Shown: positions 21,494-28,249 of the stretch, piece by piece
Position numbering within the stretch: position 1 is the first letter of the stretch
Layout of the letters: every line of letters begins with the position of its first letter
Assembly (NCBI GenBank): GCA_035567015.1
Contig: DATMPQ010000163.1
Coordinates: 1 to 28,249 of the forward strand
DNA from: AV133 sp035567015
GTDB lineage: Bacteria > Verrucomicrobiota > Verrucomicrobiia > Chthoniobacterales > UBA10450
Reading direction: 5' to 3'
Length of the DNA stretch: 28,249 bases
The notes under the pieces: model-generated
What the model was told of the DNA's origin: nothing
Database searches by the model: none
The model's input: the letters and a program-made list of their open reading frames with translations, nothing else
Made by a program: the position numbers and the translations under genes

Positions 21494-23056
21494 TTACGCA
21501 ACGGTCACCTCTCCCAGACTAGAGATGGCCTTTTCCATTTCTTGCGGCGCCAGGCCGGTGTGGCGCTCGATCGATACCTTGGAGCGATTGCCGCACGCTT
21601 CCACGTTCACCTCCAACACTTGGTTGGCGTTGTAATGATAGGTCAGTTCCACGGGAGAGCCTTTCGGTAAGAATGGCGGTAGTTGCACATCGCAAAGACC
21701 CAATGATGTGCATTCGCCCGGGAGCGTGCTTTCTCCTTCCACCACCTTGACCACTGCACGCTGCATGTTTGCGCTGGCGGTGCCAAATGAGTTCTTCGCG
21801 CTGGCCGGGATGGCGGTCCGTTTCCGGATCATCGGAAAGACATATTCCTCAAGGTGCGTTTCATCCCACAAAACCACCCCGAGGGTATGTGAGGTGATGT
21901 CGGTGATCTGAATCAAACGGCCATCGCGAGATGAAAATTGCTGCCGCGTATTTTCGCCGAGCAGTTTTTCGCCGGTCTTTTCTTCCTCCCGCAGCATCGA
22001 CAAGGTGGCCTGAATCGCCGCACCCACCGCCACCGCTTCATCCGGATTCACGTCGCTGACGAGCGGCGCCGAAGACAACTGCGAAATCATCCCGCGCACC
22101 ATCGGCATGCGGGTCATACCTCCTATCAGCAGGATCTTGTCGATCTCGTCCCACTTCATTTTCGCCTCCTGCATCACGATCTCGCAGATGGTTTTGCACT
22201 TCTCGACAAGATGACGGCTACGCTTTTCAAAATCTTCCCGGGTCAACTCCACTTTCACGCTCTTGCCGTTGTGATGGTGGACGAGGGCAGTATGCGGCCG
22301 GCTCGAAAGCTGGAGCTTGCCGGCCAGCGCGCGACTCTGGAGGTCTTGATAACTTTGCAGATCGAGCAACGGGTTTTCGCCATGCGCAGCGCTATACTCT
22401 TCCGCCACCAGATTAACGATCGCGTCGTCCCAATCTTTGCCGCCCAGGCGGTGGTCGCCGTTGGTCGCAATGATGTCGATCTTTTCGTTCTCGATCCGCA
22501 TGATGGTGACGTCGAAAGTGCCCCCGCCGAGATCGAAGACGAACACCGTCTGGTTTTGGTCGAGCTTGTCGAGTCCGTAAGCGAGAGCCGCCGCCGTCGG
22601 CTCGTTGATAATCTGGAGAACGTTCAATCCCGCCAACTGTCCGGCCGTGATCGTGGCCGTGCGCTCGGCGTCGTTAAAATACGCCGGAACAGTGATGACC
22701 GCGTCGGTCACTGGCGCCTGTAAATATTTTTCCGCATCCGCTTTCAATTTTTTGAGAATAAGCGCGGAGAGCTCTTCGGCAGAATAAAGTCTGCCGCCAA
22801 ATTCGCGGTGAAATTGCTCTTTCGGTTTGCCCATCTCGCGCTTGACGAAATCGACAATCTTCTCCGGCTCGGAGACCGAGTTGTTCTTGGCGAGCGTGCC
22901 CACAATCGCAGTCTCGCCGTCGAACAAAATCACCGAGGGAGTGATCCGTTCGCTCTCGGCGTTGGGAATGATCTGCGGTTTGCCGTAGGCATCGATGTGC
23001 GCCACAGCGGAGAAGGTAGTGCCCAGATCGATTCCGATTGCTTTGCGCTCGCTCAT
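21494..23056 (-). CDS. Hsp70-family chaperone without C-terminal lid
   Basis: This ATP-dependent chaperone has 520 residues against about 640 in DnaK. The nucleotide-binding domain is complete: GIDLGTTFSAVAHID at 8-22, VITVPAYFNDAER at 120-132, NEPTAAALAYGLD at 151-163, FDLGGGTFDVTI at 174-185, GGKDWDDAIV at 205-214 and LIGGMTRMPMV at 310-320. A substrate-binding beta domain follows (~385-500, DITSHTLGVVLWDE and RKRTAIPASAKNSF). The DnaK linker VLLLDV is replaced by LIQITDI, and the protein ends shortly after the beta domain, so the helical lid is missing. It is flanked by a GrpE-like gene upstream (181-bp gap) and a J-like/SUMF1 gene downstream (2 bp). It is a specialised paralogue, probably not the housekeeping dnaK. 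Confidence 0.92.
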   Translation of the reverse strand: MSERKAIGIDLGTTFSAVAHIDAYGKPQIIPNAESERITPSVILFDGETAIVGTLAKNNSVSEPEKIVDFVKREMGKPKEQFHREFGGRLYSAEELSALILKKLKADAEKYLQAPVTDAVITVPAYFNDAERTATITAGQLAGLNVLQIINEPTAAALAYGLDKLDQNQTVFVFDLGGGTFDVTIMRIENEKIDIIATNGDHRLGGKDWDDAIVNLVAEEYSAAHGENPLLDLQSYQDLQSRALAGKLQLSSRPHTALVHHHNGKSVKVELTREDFEKRSRHLVEKCKTICEIVMQEAKMKWDEIDKILLIGGMTRMPMVRGMISQLSSAPLVSDVNPDEAVAVGAAIQATLSMLREEEKTGEKLLGENTRQQFSSRDGRLIQITDITSHTLGVVLWDETHLEEYVFPMIRKRTAIPASAKNSFGTASANMQRAVVKVVEGESTLPGECTSLGLCDVQLPPFLPKGSPVELTYHYNANQVLEVNVEACGNRSKVSIERHTGLAPQEMEKAISSLGEVTVA

Positions 23057-23237
23057 AAGTGGGAAATGAGATTGTCGATTGTTACCGCGTGCGGAGCTTC
23101 CAGTGCAGTTTCCATGCCGGGCGACAAAGGGAAATGTGGTCCCGGTTTTGACCGCGAGAATCTGCCAATCCCGCTGCTATTTTATTCAAGCGCGCTGCGC
23201 TCTCGGCCTGAAAAAGATCGACAATTCTGTGCCACGA
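23057..23237. other. 181-bp spacer between the GrpE-like and Hsp70 genes
   Basis: I see no gene here. ATTGTCGAT (23071-23079) and ATCGACAAT (23217-23225) form a 9-bp inverted repeat near the two ends of the spacer. No good sigma70 promoter is visible for the Hsp70 gene on the minus strand, and no Shine-Dalgarno precedes its ATG. The spacer may hold a weak internal promoter or a processing site, but nothing in it is decisive. Confidence 0.35.
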
Positions 23238-23951
23238 TCAGTTGAACCGTTTCGCGATAACCTCTTCGGCTCGAATCACCTTCCCACGCCAGCAAAATCC
23301 TCGCTTCACCCGCATCACTATGCGCCCATCCTCTTCCGCAAAATCCGCCGGCTCATAACTGACCACGCGATGAATCGCGCGGTCCACACGCTCCAGCGGT
23401 TCGATTTCTTTGACGTCGAGACGATGGAAAATCTCCACGAGCGAATGAATGGCGTTCTCCAGGTTATCACGCCATTGCGCGACAGTATCACGCTGGCCCT
23501 TCACCGCGGTTCGCAACTGCTCGGAGAGCCCGCTGAGGTCGTCAAAAAGAAGAATGAGATCGTGAATGAACGGCTTCTGGAGCGATTCGTGCAGGAAATT
23601 ATCGCGATATTTCAGAAGCTCCTCGTGCAGCGAATCGTACAAGCGCTGATTCACCCCTTCGCTGGTGCGAATGGCCGCCAGTTGTTCGTCAATTTTTTGG
23701 AAGTGTTCCGCGAGATCGACCGGCTCGCTCAATGGGATCATCGCTCCGAGTTGTTCGATCTGTTTGGAAAGTGCGGTCTCGACGCGTTGGACATGAGTGC
23801 TCAATGCCCGAAATTCCTGCACCAGCTCTCCGGCATCTGGAGGACGCATGGGCTGCTCCGTTTCATTCGGTGCGACTGCCTGTTCGGCCTCCGCGCTGAG
23901 CTGCTGCATCGCTGCTGCGAATCCGTCCGGCGCTTTTGTTCCCCTAGCCAT
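23238..23951 (-). CDS. GrpE-like nucleotide-exchange factor
   Basis: GrpE proteins release ADP from Hsp70. The 237-residue product has a long, mostly helical N-terminal part (residues ~40-170, probable coiled coil) and a recognisable GrpE beta-domain: LVEIFHRLDVKEIEPLERVD at ~171-190, then RAIHRVVSYE and VKRGFCWRGKVIRAEEVIAK at ~215-234. This parallels the GrpE pattern of a G-x-E-x-I-x-P segment, H-E-A-V and G-Y-x-L-x-x-R-V-L-R-P-A-x-V-x-V. It is divergent, so it is probably a partner for the neighbouring Hsp70 and not the housekeeping GrpE. Its ATG overlaps the cobA-hemD stop by 8 bp, which ties it to the heme operon. Confidence 0.85.
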   Translation of the reverse strand: MARGTKAPDGFAAAMQQLSAEAEQAVAPNETEQPMRPPDAGELVQEFRALSTHVQRVETALSKQIEQLGAMIPLSEPVDLAEHFQKIDEQLAAIRTSEGVNQRLYDSLHEELLKYRDNFLHESLQKPFIHDLILLFDDLSGLSEQLRTAVKGQRDTVAQWRDNLENAIHSLVEIFHRLDVKEIEPLERVDRAIHRVVSYEPADFAEEDGRIVMRVKRGFCWRGKVIRAEEVIAKRFN

Positions 23952-25494
23952 GACCTTTTCCCTTCTCGAAGAACTCCCGGATCGCCTCCACTAATCCGCC
24001 GATATCGTGCCGGCGCGCTTCGATCTCGATCTTCAAACCGTGATCGCGCGCTGTCTTCGACGTGATCGGACCGATGCTCGCGACGTGCATCCCATCCGGC
24101 CAGGGCAAACCAAGCGCGAGAAAATTTTCCACCGTTGATGAGCTAGTGAAAGCGATCAGATCTGCGCCTTCCTCCAATAGATGCCGGCGCGCACCGGTAG
24201 TGTCGCGTGTCTCTGGAACCGTGCGATAAGCCAAACCTTCGTCCACAATCGCTCCCAAACCCGAAAGTTCTTTGGTTAGCACGTCCCGCGCCTTTTCTGC
24301 CCGGACCAGCAGAATTCGCAAGTTTTCCACGCCCCCCTGCCTTTGAAATTCGCGGACGACCGCTTCCGCGACGAATTCGTCCGGTTGAAGATCGACATGC
24401 AGGTGAAAATTTCTGACCCGTTGCGCTGTCGCCGGGCCGATGGCGGCGATCCGCGCCCCGCCGATCTCGCGCCCGTCGTCATAGAGCTTAAAGAAGATTT
24501 CGAAAAACGCCTCGACCCCGTTCACGCTCGTGAAGACGATCCAGTCGTAACTGTGGGCGTCCTGAACCAGCTCTGCGAAGGCACGCAAATCGCCAGGTGG
24601 CTCGATTCGAATCGTCGGCAATTCAAATACGTGGGCGCCGAGCGTGCGCAATTGCGCGCTCAATTCGCCCGCTTGCTTTCGCGTGCGCGTAACGACGATC
24701 CGTTTTCCGGAAAGGGGCCGCTTCTCGTACCAATTCAAACTTTCCCGCAAGGCAACGACTTCGCCGAACACCGCCACCGCCGGCGCTTCGAAGCCAACAT
24801 CGGCCACGCGCTGCGCGATGTTTTGAAGTGTCCCAGTCAACGTTTCCTGACGGCCAGTCGTCGCCCAACGCACGAGCGCGACCGGCAAATCCTTGCGCAT
24901 CCCTTGCTCAAGCATTTCTCGCGCGATCGATTCAAGACGCTGCACGCCCATCAGCATCACTTGCGTGCCACCCAGTCTCGCCAGTGCCGCGTAATCAATC
25001 GGGCTTCCAGTTTTCTCTGGATCCTCGTGGCCGGTGAAAAAAGTGACGTGCGAATTTTCCGCACGATGCGTCACCGGAATTCCGGCGTAGGCTGGCCCGG
25101 CGATCGCCGAGGTAATTCCCGGCACAATTTCAAATTCAATTCCGGCATCGACAATCGCCTTTGCCTCTTCCGCGCCGCGTCCAAAAACAAACGGATCACC
25201 GCCCTTTAACCGGACAACTTGTTTTCCTGCGCCCGCGCGTTCGACCAGGAGCGCGTTGATTTCTTCCTGACCGAGCGCGTGCTCGCCAGCCTTCTTTCCG
25301 GCGTAAATGATCTCTGAATCATCACGCGCCCAACCCAGGATTTCCGGATTCGCCAGATGATCGTACACGATCACGTCCGCCTGCTCGATGCATTCCTTCG
25401 CGCGCAATGTGACCAGGCCGAGATCGCCGGGCCCGGCGCCAACGAGAAAACATTTCCCGATACTCTCGTTCGAAGTCTTGCTTTTACTCTCCAT
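23944..25494 (-). CDS. cobA-hemD: Fused uroporphyrinogen-III C-methyltransferase / uroporphyrinogen-III synthase
   Basis: The 516-residue bifunctional protein sits at the heme/siroheme branch point. Residues ~13-250 are the SAM-dependent CobA domain that makes precorrin-2 (GKCFLVGAGPGDLGLVTLRA, VVRLKGGDPFVFGRGAEEA, FEIVPGITSAIAGPAYAGIP). Residues ~262-510 are HemD, which cyclises hydroxymethylbilane to uroporphyrinogen III (GKRIVVTRTRKQAGELSAQL, DWIVFTSVNGVEAFFE, then IAFTSSSTVENFLALG). Such fusions are known in several phyla. The start overlaps the 3' end of hemC by 11 bp, and the stop overlaps the GrpE-like gene by 8 bp. Confidence 0.95.
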   Translation of the reverse strand: MESKSKTSNESIGKCFLVGAGPGDLGLVTLRAKECIEQADVIVYDHLANPEILGWARDDSEIIYAGKKAGEHALGQEEINALLVERAGAGKQVVRLKGGDPFVFGRGAEEAKAIVDAGIEFEIVPGITSAIAGPAYAGIPVTHRAENSHVTFFTGHEDPEKTGSPIDYAALARLGGTQVMLMGVQRLESIAREMLEQGMRKDLPVALVRWATTGRQETLTGTLQNIAQRVADVGFEAPAVAVFGEVVALRESLNWYEKRPLSGKRIVVTRTRKQAGELSAQLRTLGAHVFELPTIRIEPPGDLRAFAELVQDAHSYDWIVFTSVNGVEAFFEIFFKLYDDGREIGGARIAAIGPATAQRVRNFHLHVDLQPDEFVAEAVVREFQRQGGVENLRILLVRAEKARDVLTKELSGLGAIVDEGLAYRTVPETRDTTGARRHLLEEGADLIAFTSSSTVENFLALGLPWPDGMHVASIGPITSKTARDHGLKIEIEARRHDIGGLVEAIREFFEKGKGHG

Positions 25495-26404
25495 TGATCT
25501 CCTTCAGCAATTGCCCTGCGAGATGCTCTCCATCGTCATGTGCGCCTTCCACTTCGCCTTCGCGGGGCGACGCCGATCCGTGTTCGAAAATTTGCGCGCG
25601 CAATCTCATTTTGTCGTTCTCCATTTCTGCCAAAACTCCAACCGGCGACTGGCAATCACACTGCAACAACCGCAGAAATTCGCGCTCTGCTCGCAAGCAA
25701 AGCAGCGTCTCGCGATCGTTGATTGGATCGACAACCTCTCTCGAGCTTTCATCATCCGTGCGAACCTGGAGCGCAATGATCCCCTGTCCGCCGGCAGGCA
25801 AAAAAATTTCGCGCGAAAGAATCTCCACGAAAAATCGGCCACGCTCGAAGTTAATTTCGTTTCGCGCCAGCGAAAGACCGAGCCGCTCCAGCCCGGCCCG
25901 GGCGAGCACGATCGCATCCCAATTGTTCTCGGCGAGCTTGCGCAAACGCGTCGGGACGTTGCCGCGAAGATCGACAACTTTCAGGTCGGGACGCCTCCAA
26001 TGGAGCTGACGTGTGCGTCGCACACTGCCCGTTGCCACCGTCGCGCCGCTTGGAAGGCCAGCCAGACCGCCTGAATGTTTTGAAATCAGAACGTCATCCG
26101 TTTTCGCACGCGGCAAAACCGCCGCGATCTCCGCGCCGCGATTAATTTCGCTCGGCAAATCTTTCGCGCTGTGCACGGCAAGATCGATATCTCCGGCGAG
26201 CAACGCACGCTCGATCTCCGCCGTGAACAGTCCTTTCCATCCCGCGCGAACATCGACAACTTTCGCTGAATCACCTTTCGTGGCGATAATTTTCATCTCG
26301 ATCCTCAATTCCGGCCGCGCCGCGTGAATTGCCTTCTCGACCAAATACGTTTGCGCCCGAGCCAGTGCGCTGCCACGCGTGCCGAGAACGATTTTCTCCG
26401 TCAT
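25484..26404 (-). CDS. hemC: Hydroxymethylbilane synthase (porphobilinogen deaminase)
   Basis: HemC joins four porphobilinogen molecules into hydroxymethylbilane in the cytoplasm. The 306-residue length is typical. Motifs include LGTRGSALARAQ at the N-terminus, HSAKDLPSE with catalytic D82, TGSVRRTRQL with substrate-binding arginines, and LPAGGQGIIALQVR. The dipyrromethane cofactor attaches to a cysteine, here C251 in CDCQSPVG, with a second cysteine two residues earlier. It lies between hemA and cobA-hemD, as in a standard heme operon. Confidence 0.97.
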   Translation of the reverse strand: MTEKIVLGTRGSALARAQTYLVEKAIHAARPELRIEMKIIATKGDSAKVVDVRAGWKGLFTAEIERALLAGDIDLAVHSAKDLPSEINRGAEIAAVLPRAKTDDVLISKHSGGLAGLPSGATVATGSVRRTRQLHWRRPDLKVVDLRGNVPTRLRKLAENNWDAIVLARAGLERLGLSLARNEINFERGRFFVEILSREIFLPAGGQGIIALQVRTDDESSREVVDPINDRETLLCLRAEREFLRLLQCDCQSPVGVLAEMENDKMRLRAQIFEHGSASPREGEVEGAHDDGEHLAGQLLKEINGE

Positions 26405-26417
26405 CGGGCTAATCTAG

Positions 26418-26456
26418 CTCCTGTCTCCTGTAGCGGAAGCTGACAGCTTCCCCTAC
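26418..26456. repeat. Palindromic hairpin overlapping the hemA stop, with two CTCCTGT heptamers
   Basis: GTAG-C-GGAAGCTG (26430-26442) and CAGCTTCC-C-CTAC (26444-26456) form a near-perfect palindrome centred on a single base with one mismatch. It overlaps the TAG stop and last codon of hemA. Just beside it lie two tandem heptamers, CTCCTGT (26418-26431). It fills most of the 48-bp hemA-hemC spacer and could be a small dispersed palindrome. A transcript hairpin is likely, but no T-run marks a terminator. Confidence 0.55.
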
Positions 26457-27520
26457 AATTCCGATGCGCGCAGCGAATTCTCACCAATCGCCGGATGCTC
26501 GGGATTTTGAGCCCGATTTAATCCCAGCGACATCTTTTCGCCAAAATCCGCGACGTGCTCGGCGATGATCGCCTCGGCGGCGGCGATCTGTTGCCGGCGA
26601 AGCGCGAGCGATTGCTCGGCGACCGATTCCAAGGAATCGATGTCGTAAAGGTAAACGGCCTCCATTTCGTTTACGCGAGGATCGACATCGCGCGGCACGG
26701 CAATGTCGATGATGAATAGCGGCCGGTCCAAACGATCGCGCAACATCGGCGCGAGATCTTCCGGCCGAAGCAACGGCGTCTCCGACGATGTCGATGTTAT
26801 CAGGATGTCGATCTCGCCGCATTGCGCCGGCCAGTCATCGAATGAAATGGCGCGACCACCGACTACGCGCGCGAGTTCCTGCGCGCGATCGATCGAACGA
26901 TTGCTCACGCGAAGATCGGTCACGCCCCGGGAGAGAAGCGCGCGCGCCGTGCGCTCGCTCATTTCACCCGCGCCGAGCACGAGCACTCTGCAATCACTTA
27001 ATTTGCCAAAGATTCTTTGGGCAAGATCGACAGCGACCGATCCGACTGAAACTAAGCCGCGAGTGATTTCAGTATGCGTGCGCACTTGCTTGGCCACACG
27101 GAAGGCGCGCTGAAATAAACGATGCAGATACGGCCCCACGACGTTCGAAGCGCGCGCCGATTCATACGCTTTCTTTGCCTGCCCGAAAATCTCGCTCTCG
27201 CCCACGACCATCGAATCGAGCCCCGACGCCACGCGAAAAAGATGCTGCACGCATTTTTCGCCTTCGTAGCGATAAAAGGCAGGCGCATATTCGTGGGCAT
27301 CTCTTTCGATCTCGCGCGCGAGGCAGCGGGCGATGTCGTCCGTGGAGACACGTTTCTCCGAAGCCCCATAAACTTCCACGCGATTGCAGGTCGTGAGCAA
27401 TAACGCTTCCGCGCAACCGGCATTTCGCAAAATGCACTCGGTTTCCCCGTGGCCGGCGAAAAGCTCGCGCGTCTCAACGTTTGCGGTGCGATGACTCAAA
27501 CCGACGCAGAAAATATTCAT
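26453..27520 (-). CDS. hemA: Glutamyl-tRNA reductase (short form)
   Basis: HemA reduces glutamyl-tRNA to glutamate-1-semialdehyde, the first committed step of C5-pathway tetrapyrrole synthesis. The start at 27520 (MNIFCVGLSHRTANVETREL) is the family N-terminus; it overlaps the upstream gene stop by 4 bp (ATGA). Catalytic C45 sits in LLTTCNRVEVYG. The conserved VASGLDSMVVGESEIFGQAK, the NADPH-binding VLVLGAGEMSERTARALLSR and FIIDIAVPRDVDPRV are present. At 355 residues it is shorter than the common ~420, because most of the C-terminal dimerisation domain is missing. The last codons and stop overlap a palindromic repeat, which may have shortened the gene. Short forms exist in other bacteria, so it may still be active. 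Confidence 0.95.
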   Translation of the reverse strand: MNIFCVGLSHRTANVETRELFAGHGETECILRNAGCAEALLLTTCNRVEVYGASEKRVSTDDIARCLAREIERDAHEYAPAFYRYEGEKCVQHLFRVASGLDSMVVGESEIFGQAKKAYESARASNVVGPYLHRLFQRAFRVAKQVRTHTEITRGLVSVGSVAVDLAQRIFGKLSDCRVLVLGAGEMSERTARALLSRGVTDLRVSNRSIDRAQELARVVGGRAISFDDWPAQCGEIDILITSTSSETPLLRPEDLAPMLRDRLDRPLFIIDIAVPRDVDPRVNEMEAVYLYDIDSLESVAEQSLALRRQQIAAAEAIIAEHVADFGEKMSLGLNRAQNPEHPAIGENSLRASEL

Positions 27521-28249
27521 GGCAGCGTATGCGTTTGGGCCGAGAAGGTGATTCCCCAGAGAAGCGTGAGCGCCGCGCCAAATCCAGCAATGCAAAGCGC
27601 GGCCACGCGTTTTGGCGCGAGCCGGCGAAGATGCCGGCCCTGCAAAATTGCCGCGTAAAGCAGCCAGACTCCAATAGCTGCCACGACTTGCGGTCGCGGC
27701 AACGGATGCCCGGTAAAAAATCCGCTCACCAGTCCGAGCGTATAAAGCGCGAAACCCAGCCAAAGCAGCCGCGTGATCGCCGCGAAGAGATCGGTTAGCG
27801 GCGGCAAATGATAAAAAACGGAATGCAAGTGATGCGTTTTAAGTTGCCGCTCCTGCACGAGATACATCACGCCGGCGATGCAGGCGAGCGCGAACGCGCC
27901 ATAGGCGACGATCGAAATCGAGGCGTGAAATTCCAGCCACGGATTCGCCGGCGCATTGGAGACGTGCCGCACGTCGATCGGCGCAATTAAGGCAAACGCT
28001 TGAACCAGGAACACGAGCGGTGCCGTGAAAGCGCCCATGAGCGAAAGCCGGTAAGCCGGTCCCACCAACATGTAGATCAGCGCGATCGACCACGCGAGAA
28101 AGATGAAAACCTCAAACAAGTTTGTCAGCGGACATCGTCCCAGCGCGTGACCGCGAATCGACAAGAACGCTGTTTGAAAAATAAACCCCAGCCCGATCGC
28201 GAGAAAACTAAAACGACCCGGCTGAAAAACTCCCGCGCGCAAAGCAATA
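27517..28249 (-). CDS. CcsA/HemX-like cytochrome c assembly membrane protein (5' end outside window)
   Basis: The CcsA/HemX/ResC family consists of polytopic membrane proteins handling heme for cytochrome c maturation or associated with hemA. The visible part runs to at least residue 241 if a TTG at 28242 is counted, but the frame is open to the window edge, so the true start is probably upstream. Features are about eight hydrophobic segments and the family-like GRCPLTNLFEVFIFLAWS and NPWLEFHASISIVAYGAFA (with a conserved-looking His). Without a clear WWD motif, HemX-type is as likely as CcsA. It overlaps hemA by 4 bp, matching the ccsA/hemX-hemA order found in several phyla. Confidence 0.85.
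   Translation of the reverse strand, partial: IALRAGVFQPGRFSFLAIGLGFIFQTAFLSIRGHALGRCPLTNLFEVFIFLAWSIALIYMLVGPAYRLSLMGAFTAPLVFLVQAFALIAPIDVRHVSNAPANPWLEFHASISIVAYGAFALACIAGVMYLVQERQLKTHHLHSVFYHLPPLTDLFAAITRLLWLGFALYTLGLVSGFFTGHPLPRPQVVAAIGVWLLYAAILQGRHLRRLAPKRVAALCIAGFGAALTLLWGITFSAQTHTLP

Noticed and set aside
23200..23240. TGGCAC...TTG on the minus strand resembling a sigma54 promoter before the Hsp70 gene
   Set aside because: The spacing between the two conserved parts is one base short of the -24/-12 consensus, and the GC of the -12 element is absent.
27521..27763. N-terminal extension of hemA upstream of 27520
   Set aside because: These codons overlap the CcsA/HemX-like gene in another frame, and conserved HemA sequence begins at MNIFCVGLSHR.

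Overview
This window most likely comes from a Verrucomicrobiota chromosome, probably a soil Spartobacteria/Chthoniobacterales-type lineage. That assignment is an inference from gene order, a moderately high G+C content judged by eye, weak Shine-Dalgarno usage and the style of the intergenic repeats; no taxonomic marker search was possible. Nothing suggests a phage, plasmid or CRISPR region. It is core-genome sequence with several unusual insertions.

Positions 1-14707, minus strand: one nearly unbroken ribosomal-protein superoperon read from rpsL down to secY. The order is rpsL, rpsG, fusA, rpsJ, rplC, rplD, rplW, rplB, rpsS, [exported coiled-coil gene], rplV, [small coupled frame], rpsC, rplP, rpmC, rpsQ, rplN, rplX, rplE, rpsH, rplF, rplR, rpsE, rplO, secY (cut by the window edge). 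The str, S10 and spc operons are joined directly. tuf, rpsN and rpmD are absent from their usual places. A sigma70-like promoter with a hairpin leader precedes rpsL.

Positions 15028-19191, plus strand: tgt, yajC and a fused secDF, the classic queuosine/Sec-accessory cluster. It is followed by a 446-bp gene-poor leader and rpsU (19638-19835).

Positions 19887-28249, minus strand: a heme/siroheme operon (ccsA/hemX-like, hemA, hemC, cobA-hemD fusion) that runs, by an overlapping start, into a three-gene non-canonical chaperone set. The set comprises a GrpE-like protein, an Hsp70 without the C-terminal lid, and a protein joining a degenerate J-like domain, helical segments and a SUMF1 (FGE-sulfatase) domain that lacks the formylglycine-generating cysteines. 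This set is the best candidate here for an undescribed functional system.

Two repeat types recur. The first is degenerate arrays of 7- or 8-bp units that drift gradually and often fold back on themselves; they lie in rpsS-rplB, rplB-rplW, yajC-secD and, in frame, inside tgt. The second is a roughly 120-130 bp element with near-identical GC-rich termini, in rplV-rpsC and in rpsL-tgt. These look like small dispersed repeats invading even the most constrained operon of the genome.
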